Shown here: piece after piece, positions 33,108-40,728 of the stretch
How positions within the stretch are numbered: the stretch's first letter is position 1
Layout of the letters: each line of letters begins with the position of its first letter
DNA from: JABDQA01 sp963824415
GTDB lineage: Bacteria > Desulfobacterota > Desulfobulbia > Desulfobulbales > Desulfocapsaceae
DNA length: 64,000 bases
Assembly (NCBI GenBank): GCA_963824415.1
Contig: CAWGPM010000002.1
Span: forward strand, 434,001 to 498,000
Direction of reading: 5' to 3'
Notes under the pieces: generated by a model
Told to the model about the DNA's origin: nothing
What the model saw: the letters and a program-made list of their open reading frames with translations, nothing else
The model's database searches: none
Position numbers and translations under genes: made by a program

Positions 33108-33344
33108 ATGAGGAAATATTATTCTCGAAAAAGCAAGTTCTATTGGCACGATATAGAAGCCAAAAAGAAGGATATTTTTAAAGACGATGAAGCTGCTCAT
33201 TTAGGCTTAATGCATAAACCCCATATAATTAAATGGGCCGATAAGTTGGATTATTATCTAGAAGAAGCAAATGCAGGAGGTGGATCGAAAAAAACTAAAG
33301 GTTTTCAATCCTTCACAATCCCAACACAGAGTTCACTCAGGTGA
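33108..33344 (+). CDS. Hypothetical protein, probably truncated
   Basis: A 78-codon frame starting MRKYYSRKSKFYWHDIEAKK with no family I recognise. It is lysine-rich and AT-rich, unlike the core genome, and its last 40 bases run into the end of the HAD gene on the other strand, where base composition changes. I read it as the 5-prime part of a foreign gene cut at the edge of the accessory patch; it may not be expressed. Confidence 0.3.
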   Translation: MRKYYSRKSKFYWHDIEAKKKDIFKDDEAAHLGLMHKPHIIKWADKLDYYLEEANAGGGSKKTKGFQSFTIPTQSSLR

Positions 33345-33919
33345 GCGACCAGCATCTTGGCGCTGCTGAAGTGATGACCCATCATGCCCATTGACCGGGC
33401 GGCCAGGACATGCTCCTCGGTATCGTCGATAAACAGGGTCTCCGCGGGCTCGATCCCGAGCCGCTCGAGGGCAATGCGAAAAATCTTCCGATCCGGTTTG
33501 GCCACGCCGACTTCAGCTGAACTGACCACCGTGTCGAACAGCTCCAGCAGCTGCCATTCTCCGAGCCACTCTTTCAGACCAGGGGGATGATTGGAGACAA
33601 TGCCAAGCCGGCAGCGCCCCGCCAGGGTTTTGATCAGATCCACCACCTCCTGGTTGATCTTCTCGTCAGAGTAGTAGCGCCGGCGAAAGGCTTCGACCCT
33701 GTCCGGCGAATCCAGGTTCAGTTCAGGTCCGATCGCCTGCCAATATTCCTCCATTTGCAAATCGCCCACCAGCGCCTGCTCCCAGAGCGGCGAGTCGAAC
33801 ATGATGCGGTTGATCGATCCCGGGCGTAATCCCAGATCGCGCTCGTAGGTGTGAAACAGGGTGGAGGGTTTCGGGGCTGAGATAACCCGCCCGAAGTCGA
33901 ATAGCAGAGCCCTGATCAC
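33305..33919 (-). CDS. HAD-superfamily hydrolase, candidate inositol-glycoside phosphatase
   Basis: A 204-residue HAD-IA enzyme (YihX-like). Motif I is LLFDFGRVIS near residue 6, where the second Asp of DXD is replaced by Gly, motif II is IVSNHPPG near 108, motif III is VAKPDRKIF near 140 and motif IV is FIDDTEEHV near 162. The altered motif I is usual in this subgroup. The GTG start overlaps the stop of the inositol-3-phosphate synthase gene as GTGA, so it is the last gene of that operon. In the mycothiol pathway a phosphatase (MshA2) must remove phosphate from GlcNAc-Ins-P; I infer that this could be that enzyme. General sugar-phosphate phosphatase is the other option. Confidence 0.8.
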   Translation of the reverse strand: MIRALLFDFGRVISAPKPSTLFHTYERDLGLRPGSINRIMFDSPLWEQALVGDLQMEEYWQAIGPELNLDSPDRVEAFRRRYYSDEKINQEVVDLIKTLAGRCRLGIVSNHPPGLKEWLGEWQLLELFDTVVSSAEVGVAKPDRKIFRIALERLGIEPAETLFIDDTEEHVLAARSMGMMGHHFSSAKMLVAHLSELCVGIVKD

Positions 33920-35073
33920 CGGGATCCGGTCTTTTCTTCAGTCTCTGCAAACAGCGGCCTGGGTTTAGCCACTTTTTTCGGGGGCCCGCTGATGAATTTG
34001 GCAACCAGATGAAAGGCCTCGTCATCGGTAAATTGATCCGGAGGGTGCTTGCAGAAAAACGCCGAGGGGCCCTGCAGGACGCCTGCCTGGCCGCGGTCCA
34101 GAGCCAGCCGGGCACAGCGAATCATGTCAATGACCACGCCGGCGGAATTGGGGGAATCCTCGACCGAAAGCCGCAGTTCAAGATCGATCGGAACATCGCC
34201 GAATATCCTGCCCTCCATCCTGATGAAGCCGATCTTGTTGTCCTTCTGCCAGGGAACATAGTCGCTCGGCCCGATGTGAATATTTCTGTCTCCCAGCCGC
34301 TTGGCGGCAACCGCCTGGACGGCCTCAGTCTTGGAAATTTTCTTGGATGACAGCCGGGTCCGGTCGAGCATATTTAGAAAATCGGTGTTGCCGCCGGTAT
34401 TCAGTTGATACGTCTGGTCCAATTCAACGCCGCGCTGCCGAAACAAGTCGGTCAACACGCGATGCACGATGGTCGCCCCAACCTGCGATTTGACGTCGTC
34501 GCCGATCAGCGGCAGGCTTTTGGCAGTGAAGCGCCGGGCCCAGTCAGGATTGCTGGCGATGAAAACCGGTATACAGTTGACTAACGCAACTCCAGCAGCA
34601 AGCGCACATTCGACATAAAACTCGGTGGCTTCCTGAGCTCCGACCGGCAGGAAGTTGACGAGGACCTCTGCACCGCTCTGGCGCAGAGTGGCGACTACCT
34701 GTTCAGGTGTGGTCTCGGGCTTGTCACTCGGAACGAAACAAAAGTTCGGGTCGAGGCCGTCCATATGGGCCGGAATGCCGTCAAGCAGTTTGCCCATCTG
34801 GACGATGGTGCCGGTATTCGGTACATCGCGGTAAAATATTTTGGTGCAGTTAGGGGGCTGAAATAGTGCTTCGCCAACATCCTTACCAACCTTTCTGCGA
34901 TCGATATCAAAGGCAGCAACGATCTCGATGTCGGTGGGCAGATATCCACCCAGGTCCCAGTGCATCAGGCCTTTGGCACTGCCGTCACTGTGCTCTCGGT
35001 AGTAATAGATGCCCTGGATCAGTGCACTGGCACAATTGCCTAGACCGACAATGGCTGTTCTGATTGCTGTCAT
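33916..35073 (-). CDS. ino1: Inositol-3-phosphate synthase
   Basis: A 385-residue member of the myo-inositol-1-phosphate synthase family, of the shorter actinobacterial/archaeal type. Visible are the NAD-binding AIVGLGNCASALIQGI at the N-terminus, NFLPVGAQEATEFY and NCIPVFIASNP, GDDVKSQVGATIVHRVL, LNTGGNTDFLNMLD and the KTEAVQAVAAKRLGD and GPSDYVPWQKDNK catalytic region. It converts glucose 6-phosphate to inositol 3-phosphate (1L-inositol 1-phosphate). Inositol is rare in bacteria other than actinobacteria and some thermophiles. It is 18 bases after the LmbE gene and overlaps the HAD gene. Confidence 0.95.
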   Translation of the reverse strand: MTAIRTAIVGLGNCASALIQGIYYYREHSDGSAKGLMHWDLGGYLPTDIEIVAAFDIDRRKVGKDVGEALFQPPNCTKIFYRDVPNTGTIVQMGKLLDGIPAHMDGLDPNFCFVPSDKPETTPEQVVATLRQSGAEVLVNFLPVGAQEATEFYVECALAAGVALVNCIPVFIASNPDWARRFTAKSLPLIGDDVKSQVGATIVHRVLTDLFRQRGVELDQTYQLNTGGNTDFLNMLDRTRLSSKKISKTEAVQAVAAKRLGDRNIHIGPSDYVPWQKDNKIGFIRMEGRIFGDVPIDLELRLSVEDSPNSAGVVIDMIRCARLALDRGQAGVLQGPSAFFCKHPPDQFTDDEAFHLVAKFISGPPKKVAKPRPLFAETEEKTGSR

Positions 35074-35091
35074 CGATTATCTCCTGGTCAA

Positions 35092-35787
35092 TTAATCGGG
35101 CAATTTTACCCGGTGAAAAGCCTCGGCCAGCTCGTAGTCGGACCCCTCAGCCAGGCAGCGGTACCTTTTACGCAACCAGCTTTCCAGGTTATCCGCCTTG
35201 AATTCCCTGACTTGGCTCGCATGGCAGGCAAGAGCCTCGACTTTCTTGGCAAACGTCTCAGCGATATCGATCCAGTGGTTGACCTCGTCGGCACCGAAAA
35301 AAAGAGCCTCCTTCACCTTGTGCGGCTCCAACCCCTCCTCGAGCAGGTCGGGGTACGCCATATGATCACGGGCGTAAGGAAACAGAGCATCCATAACTAC
35401 CTGGCCGACGATGCGATGGTCGCGGTGCCACACGTAGCGGCGGTAAGGGTCAGAACTTATCACCGTTTCCGGTCGGTAGGTGCGGATGAGACGGACGATC
35501 TCCTTTCTGAATTCCGGTGTGTCCTCCAGGCCCTGATCCTTCATACCGAGAAACACCACCTCGGCAACACCGAGAACTGCAGCTGCCTTGCGCTGCTCCT
35601 GCTGACGGATCTCGACCAGCTCTTCGGGGCTGATACTGCGGTCGCTGGTTCCCTTGTCTCCGCTGGTGCAGACCACATATACCACCGATTTACCCTCTGC
35701 GGTCCAGGCGGCTATACTCCCGGCAGCGCCGAATTCGGCGTCATCGGGATGGGCGACGATGAGCATTATGTCAGAGGATGAAACCAT
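35092..35787 (-). CDS. LmbE/PIG-L family deacetylase, MshB-like
   Basis: A 231-residue zinc deacetylase. The zinc motif AHPDDAEFGAAG lies near residue 12 and the third ligand in WHRDHRIVGQVVMDAL near 120. Other family motifs: VVCTSGDKGTS and RQQEQRKAAAVLGV. Family members remove the acetyl group from N-acetylglucosamine linked to inositol (MshB), malate (BshB) or lipid. With inositol phosphate synthase and an MshA-like GT on either side, GlcNAc-inositol is the likeliest substrate; this is inference. ATG 35787 has AGAGAGAGCCG upstream. It starts 11 bases after the glycosyltransferase stop. Confidence 0.9.
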   Translation of the reverse strand: MVSSSDIMLIVAHPDDAEFGAAGSIAAWTAEGKSVVYVVCTSGDKGTSDRSISPEELVEIRQQEQRKAAAVLGVAEVVFLGMKDQGLEDTPEFRKEIVRLIRTYRPETVISSDPYRRYVWHRDHRIVGQVVMDALFPYARDHMAYPDLLEEGLEPHKVKEALFFGADEVNHWIDIAETFAKKVEALACHASQVREFKADNLESWLRKRYRCLAEGSDYELAEAFHRVKLPD

Positions 35788-35798
35788 CGGCTCTCTCT

Positions 35799-37016
35799 TT
35801 AGTAAATTTTACTGCGCAATAATGCACCACTATAGACACTGTACACCGAGTCCGCCACCCGGGCCCAGGCATAGGACTGCACGCTCCGCCTTATGACGAG
35901 CAGGTCCTGGCGCCTGCCCAGGGCCAGCGCGTCAGCCATCGCCCGGGCCAGACTTGGTGCATCGCCGCTAGTCGCAAAATAGCCATTTATATCGGGGATA
36001 ACAGCTTCGACAGCGATCCCCGTCGGCGTAGCCGCCACAGGGATGCCCGAGGCCAGCGCTTCAAGCACGACCAGACCAAAACTCTCGTGGTAAGACGGCA
36101 TGACGACGATGTCCGCCTGACGATAAATTTCGGGCATGCGGGTGTGCTCGACGGTGCCGATGAAACGGACGCGACCCTGAACCCCCAGGGCGCTCGCCAG
36201 CTCAACCAACCGTCGTCCCGCTTCGCTTTCAGGACCATCGCCACCAACAAGATGCAGTTCCGGCTCGACCTCCCCATCGAGCAGCGCCAGGGCGGTGATT
36301 GCCGTGTCGACACCTTTCATCGGGTCAAAGCGCCCTACAAAGAGAATCACCGGGGGACGGTGGCTTTTTCCTAAAGCATATTTTTTCGAAGCCGGCGCCG
36401 GCTTGAAAAGATCAAGGTCGACTCCGAGCTTAACCAGATGCGTGGGCGCCCCGTCCGTCCCAAGATAAGCGGCGATCTGGTCCCGCTCGGCCGCGGTGGC
36501 CACCATCACCCCATCGCAGCAGGTAAGCAGGCGTGCTTCCTCTTCTAGCCGCAGCTGATCCTCCCGATGATCGTTTCGGGCAGCCACTTTGGCCAGGGCG
36601 AGAGTGTGGAAGGTGATCAGGTGGGGGCATCCCCAAATTGACCGGAGGCGGTCGCCGACCAGCGCCGAGAGCCAGTAATTACTGTGCAGGATATGATAAT
36701 CTACCCGATGCTGCCGGCGAAACTTCTCAATCTCCAGCTGGTAATCCGGCAGGTAGTCGTAGAGCTCGCTTTTCACCAGAGATTCCGTACCGGGCACTCT
36801 GAGGCGGATAATCCTGACATTGGCAGTATATTCAACCAGTGGCGCCTCATCGGCAGCCAGTCCCCTGGTGAAGATATCGATCTTGTGCCCGCGGCCGGCC
36901 AGCGCCCCTGCAAGCTCCAGCAGATAGATACTCATGCCGCCGGTATCTCCCGTTCCCACAGTGCCGAGAGGACTGGAATGGATCGACAGCAAGGCAATGT
37001 GAAGCGGCTCGATCAT
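35799..37016 (-). CDS. GT4 glycosyltransferase, MshA-like
   Basis: A 405-residue GT-B enzyme of family 4. The N-terminus has LSIHSSPLGTVGTGDTGGMS, where GTGD.GGM is typical for MshA and related sugar-phosphate-type GT4 enzymes. HILHSNYWLSALVGDRL and FVGRFDPMKGVDTAI follow, and the EX7E motif is seen in SYHESFGLVVLEALASG near residue 310. MshA links GlcNAc from UDP-GlcNAc to inositol 3-phosphate, and the ino1 and LmbE genes next to it support this acceptor; BshA-like use of malate is the alternative. I start at ATG 37016, which overlaps the acyltransferase stop by 4 bases; the longer frame is not homologous. Confidence 0.88.
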   Translation of the reverse strand: MIEPLHIALLSIHSSPLGTVGTGDTGGMSIYLLELAGALAGRGHKIDIFTRGLAADEAPLVEYTANVRIIRLRVPGTESLVKSELYDYLPDYQLEIEKFRRQHRVDYHILHSNYWLSALVGDRLRSIWGCPHLITFHTLALAKVAARNDHREDQLRLEEEARLLTCCDGVMVATAAERDQIAAYLGTDGAPTHLVKLGVDLDLFKPAPASKKYALGKSHRPPVILFVGRFDPMKGVDTAITALALLDGEVEPELHLVGGDGPESEAGRRLVELASALGVQGRVRFIGTVEHTRMPEIYRQADIVVMPSYHESFGLVVLEALASGIPVAATPTGIAVEAVIPDINGYFATSGDAPSLARAMADALALGRRQDLLVIRRSVQSYAWARVADSVYSVYSGALLRSKIY

Positions 37017-38017
37017 GGTTCCGCCTCTCGCTCCCGTCTGCAACTCAGGCATTCGAACACACATGAGTAGAGCGTGATCTCCCTACCCCCGAGTTGATAT
37101 TTGTAGCGCTCAGCGCCGCCAAGAAAATCATACATTGCCAGATTCGCTTCGATGGCGGCTCGAATGCTCAGCACTTTGCTCATGAGACCGATTGAGATTG
37201 TGCGAAATTTTGGGTTGTAGCTGTTGTTGTATAGATAAAGATTCTTTGCATGCTCGATACAGAATACCATCGCGGCCGGGGCTTCGCCAATGCTCATACC
37301 CTGCAGCCTGAGCATGCCGGCGGCGTCGAGTTCGGCAGCAAGGAGACGAAAGAAACGTTCCCGTTCTTCAGTCATGAAGGCAGCCTTGTCTTTGCGGCTC
37401 AGCCTGAACAGCTGGATGAACCGGTTCATTGCGGCGTCAATTTCGGCCGCGCCGCCAAGGTCGCATATGACAACATCTCCGAACTCATGAAGACGCCGCA
37501 GTTTGCGCCGTACTTCATGCCGCTGTTTCGAACTGAGCCGGTCGAGGTACTCCTGCCAACTGCCGGGCAACTCCATCTCCAGCGATTGGCTCAAGGGAGT
37601 TATGCTGCAACGCCATCGTTCTTTTATCTCTGCGGAATGGGCTAACGAATAGATAATCGAGTCGGGACGCACCGGCTCCAGCACCAGCCTGCAGATCTTC
37701 CGTGATTCGAGAAAATCAAACAGGCTGGAAAAAAATCGTTGCTCCTCATCTGGGGCAACAGCTACATCGCCGGTATCACAGAGATCGGCCGAGCCGATAA
37801 TTCGAGCGGTGGTGCCCTCCACCATTAACGGTGCAATGCCAATAGGACTCCCACCGTTGCTCACCAGAGTAAGCAGCGCTTCTTTGCCGTCTCCGAACAC
37901 CCGATACCAGGCCTTCAGCCACGGCGGTGTAATAAACGGATTGTCCCACTTCCAGATACGCCCGTACTGCTGCCAGAGGGTTTCAAGGTTGGAGAAATCA
38001 AGCCTTTCAATCGTCAT
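37013..38017 (-). CDS. BioF2/CelD-like GNAT acyltransferase (FemAB-type fold)
   Basis: A 334-residue protein of the GNAT-like BioF2/CelD family (Acetyltransf_6), which also contains relatives of aminoacyl-tRNA-dependent FemAB ligases. Visible parts: WDNPFITPPWLKAWYRVFG, the linker SWQEYLDRLSSKQRHEVRRK typical of the family near residue 150, and LYLYNNSYNPKFRTISIGLM with FLGGAERYKYQLGG near the C-terminus. In mycothiol synthesis MshD, a GNAT, acetylates the cysteine; here the protein could do that or add an amino acid from a charged tRNA. It starts 12 bases after the Gfo/Idh/MocA stop and overlaps the GT gene. Confidence 0.82.
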   Translation of the reverse strand: MTIERLDFSNLETLWQQYGRIWKWDNPFITPPWLKAWYRVFGDGKEALLTLVSNGGSPIGIAPLMVEGTTARIIGSADLCDTGDVAVAPDEEQRFFSSLFDFLESRKICRLVLEPVRPDSIIYSLAHSAEIKERWRCSITPLSQSLEMELPGSWQEYLDRLSSKQRHEVRRKLRRLHEFGDVVICDLGGAAEIDAAMNRFIQLFRLSRKDKAAFMTEERERFFRLLAAELDAAGMLRLQGMSIGEAPAAMVFCIEHAKNLYLYNNSYNPKFRTISIGLMSKVLSIRAAIEANLAMYDFLGGAERYKYQLGGREITLYSCVFECLSCRREREAEP

Positions 38018-38029
38018 CGAAGCTCCACC

Positions 38030-39076
38030 CTACTCCTCTCTATGCCAGTCCCCCGGCGGCTCTTTTACTTCGACCGAGGCACCGCTGCGCGCCGATTCAG
38101 CCAGCGCGTCCAATACGGCCAAGGTCCGAATGGAATCTTCAAGGGTAATAAGCGGTGCCCCTCCATCAGCTACCCGGTCAACGAAATGTTCGACCATGAG
38201 CCGATACTGGTCGGCACCTGGAATGGCAATCGGTTCAGCCGTATCGCTGTCGCCGACCCGATAAAAAATGAGCGCCTCGTTGTCCCAGGGGATAAACCCA
38301 TCATGCGGCACCTCGATGACCCCGGAGCTGCCGATAACTGCATAGGTCTGCTGCAGGCCGGAACAGAAGCTGGCCTCGATCGAGGCAAGAGCCGCGCCAG
38401 CGAAATCGAGATTGCCCACCACGTGCACATCTATCCCGCTGCCGTTCCTGTCAAGCGCAAGCGCCTGCACCCTGGAGACCCGGTACTTCAGAAACAGTCT
38501 GGCGATGCCGACCCCGTAGCAGCCGACATCGAGCAGGGCACCGCCCCCCCGGACCGAGTTGAGCCGGTAATTATTACCTTTAGCAAGAAGATCGTCGGGC
38601 ATGGAAAAACAGAAGGCCGCCCGCACCAGCCGGGGGATACCGATCGCCCCCTCGGCAACCATCTCCTCGATACGCTTTGTCCGTGGATGAAATCGGTACA
38701 TCTGGGCTTCCATCAATAAGCGGCCGCTCCTGGTCGCGGCCTCGGCCATTTTTACAGCCTCGGCGGCACTGCAGGCGAGCGGTTTTTCGCACAGCACGTG
38801 CTTGCCCGCCTTGAGCGCCCGAATGACCCATTGCTTATGCAGATGGTTGGGCAGCGGCACGTAGATGGCATCGATAGCCGGGTCGGCGAGAAGGTCCTCG
38901 TAATCCTCGGTGAGCAGCACTATTCCGTGCTTTTCAACCAGCGTCTCAGCCTCTCTGGGACGGCTTGTGGCAAGTCCATGCACGACCCCATTTCTGGACG
39001 CGGAAATAGCCGGCATAACGCACTTTCTGGCAATAAGCGCGGTGCCCAGAACACCCCAGCACAGTTTATCCGCCAT
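38030..39076 (-). CDS. Gfo/Idh/MocA family oxidoreductase
   Basis: A 348-residue NAD(P)-dependent sugar or inositol dehydrogenase-like protein. The N-terminal Rossmann domain has LCWGVLGTALIARK, followed by IYVPLPNHLHKQWVIRALKA and the signature VLCEKPLACSAAEAV near residue 92. The C-terminal domain has EAQMYRFHPRT and GGGALLDVGCYGVGIAR. In this setting it may oxidise or epimerise inositol or the sugar part of the product. ATG 39076 is chosen because GGAGAGGATCG precedes it; it overlaps the upstream gene by 11 bases. Confidence 0.88.
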   Translation of the reverse strand: MADKLCWGVLGTALIARKCVMPAISASRNGVVHGLATSRPREAETLVEKHGIVLLTEDYEDLLADPAIDAIYVPLPNHLHKQWVIRALKAGKHVLCEKPLACSAAEAVKMAEAATRSGRLLMEAQMYRFHPRTKRIEEMVAEGAIGIPRLVRAAFCFSMPDDLLAKGNNYRLNSVRGGGALLDVGCYGVGIARLFLKYRVSRVQALALDRNGSGIDVHVVGNLDFAGAALASIEASFCSGLQQTYAVIGSSGVIEVPHDGFIPWDNEALIFYRVGDSDTAEPIAIPGADQYRLMVEHFVDRVADGGAPLITLEDSIRTLAVLDALAESARSGASVEVKEPPGDWHREE

Positions 39077-40724
39077 CGATCCTCTCCGGTCGGCCGCCGG
39101 CACCCATCGACCTGGCTGCTGCTTCGAGAATGGCTACCACCTTAAGCGAATCGGCAAGCGGTGCAGCCAGTGGCTCACCCCAGAGCAGGTGGTCGGCGAG
39201 ATTGGCATGAAAGGCAAAAGGATCACGTTCTGGCAACAGCAACCGCGTTGGTTCAATTTGCGCCACTCCTGTTCGCCGATGCAGGGTAATCTCGGGCATC
39301 ATCTCGGTGGCTGGGATGTCGTCTTCGGCATAGTAGTAAAGAGGATCGAAGCTAACGGCTGAGATGTCCCGCCAGTGTCCTACAATGGCCCCGGCGGTAC
39401 CGAGCAGATACCATTTCGGTTTCCTTGCCGCGGCTATGTCGGAGTGGATGAATTCCGCTTCCGTGCCGTCAACAAAGCGAATCTGTATGCGTTCCTGATC
39501 GGCGTTGGTGACATCGTGCCAGATCCGCTTGTGGCGGGTACCGACCACCCACTCGATCGGCTGGGGCAGCAATCCGACTATCCAGTCCAGGTAGTGGGCG
39601 CCCCAGTCGTAGGAAGTGCCGCCCGAGACGGGAGCGTGAGAGTGCCAGTAGCCGCAGGGATGATGGAATCGGCCGACGAAAGTCTCGAGATAGAACAATT
39701 CACCGATCTTTCTGCTGGACACCGCCTTTTTCACGGCCAGGAAATCTGGATCCCAGCGCCTGTTCTGGTGGCAGCTCAGATGCCTCATGTTCGTCAGCGC
39801 CGCGTCCTGCATGGCTTTGGTTTCAGCCTGACTGAGAGCCAGCGGTTTTTCGCTCAGTACATGCTTGCCAGCCTGCAGCATCTGGATCGAGAGTGATGAG
39901 TGGGAATCTGGTGCGGTGGCGATGACTACCAGATCGACAGCCGGATCAGCACCCATTTCGGCGGCATCAGTATAGGTGGCAATGGCTGGAAAATCAGTTG
40001 TGGCCTGGTGCAGTCTCTGAGGATCGAGGTCGCAGGCGGCCACCAGGTGCAGACCCTGAGTATGTTCGGCGGCGATTCCGTGCAGCCTGCCGACCGAGGG
40101 CGCATAGCCAAGAATGCCGATACCCAGCGAGCGCTCCGGCGAAGGCGCCAGCCCCTGGCATTGGCGCAGCAGGCGATAGAAGGCGCGCTGGACCAGAGAC
40201 GGGCTGAAATCCTGCAGCGTGGTGCAGGCGAGATACCCGGCGCCATGGCTCCGCAGGGTCAATACGGCGCTGTGTTGGTAGTGATAATCGACATAGAGTA
40301 CCGTCTCGGTATCATCGCTGTGCACCAGCAGAGGTTGATAAACGCCTCCGACATAAACCGCATCGCGGAGTCTGGCGCCGAGAGGGTTGGCCCGGTCAGT
40401 GAACAGCACCCGTAATTCGGTCGCCGGACCGACCGGGCCCGGCCGAACCCCGAATTCTTCAGGCAGCTGCCAGGTCTGTTGGGCGGCAAGCGCGAGCCAG
40501 ACCCCGCCGCTTTCGACAAAGGGCAGCAGTCTACCCCCGTTTATAGCATGAGCGGAGGCGTCGACGGTAATCACTGCCTGATAGCCGTCCAGATCGGCGG
40601 GCGTTTCGTCTTCGATATCGACACGCACATGGTCCATACCGTCAGTTATATACCTCCAGGCCGCGGCGCCCTCCACGGGGGAGGCGGTAATTACAAGAAT
40701 CCTCAACTCTGGGTGAACAATCAT
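39066..40724 (-). CDS. ThuA-like domain fused to Gfo/Idh/MocA oxidoreductase
   Basis: A 552-residue fusion. Residues about 1-200 resemble ThuA/glutamine-amidotransferase-like sugar-utilisation domains: ELRILVITASPVEGAAAWRY, YQAVITVDASAHAINGG and LPFVESGGVWLALAAQQTWQ. From about residue 205 a second protein begins: LGIGILGYAPSVGRLHG (Rossmann loop), VDLVVIATAPDSHSSL, VLSEKPLALSQAETKAM and SGGTSYDWGAHYLDWIVG, as in Gfo/Idh/MocA enzymes. Both parts often act on sugars or inositols, and some organisms encode them as separate neighbours. ATG 40724 follows CAAGGAGTAGCATA. It lies 4 bases after the S51/CysS-tail gene. Confidence 0.85.
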   Translation of the reverse strand: MIVHPELRILVITASPVEGAAAWRYITDGMDHVRVDIEDETPADLDGYQAVITVDASAHAINGGRLLPFVESGGVWLALAAQQTWQLPEEFGVRPGPVGPATELRVLFTDRANPLGARLRDAVYVGGVYQPLLVHSDDTETVLYVDYHYQHSAVLTLRSHGAGYLACTTLQDFSPSLVQRAFYRLLRQCQGLAPSPERSLGIGILGYAPSVGRLHGIAAEHTQGLHLVAACDLDPQRLHQATTDFPAIATYTDAAEMGADPAVDLVVIATAPDSHSSLSIQMLQAGKHVLSEKPLALSQAETKAMQDAALTNMRHLSCHQNRRWDPDFLAVKKAVSSRKIGELFYLETFVGRFHHPCGYWHSHAPVSGGTSYDWGAHYLDWIVGLLPQPIEWVVGTRHKRIWHDVTNADQERIQIRFVDGTEAEFIHSDIAAARKPKWYLLGTAGAIVGHWRDISAVSFDPLYYYAEDDIPATEMMPEITLHRRTGVAQIEPTRLLLPERDPFAFHANLADHLLWGEPLAAPLADSLKVVAILEAAARSMGAGGRPERIDGG

Positions 40725-40728
40725 TATG

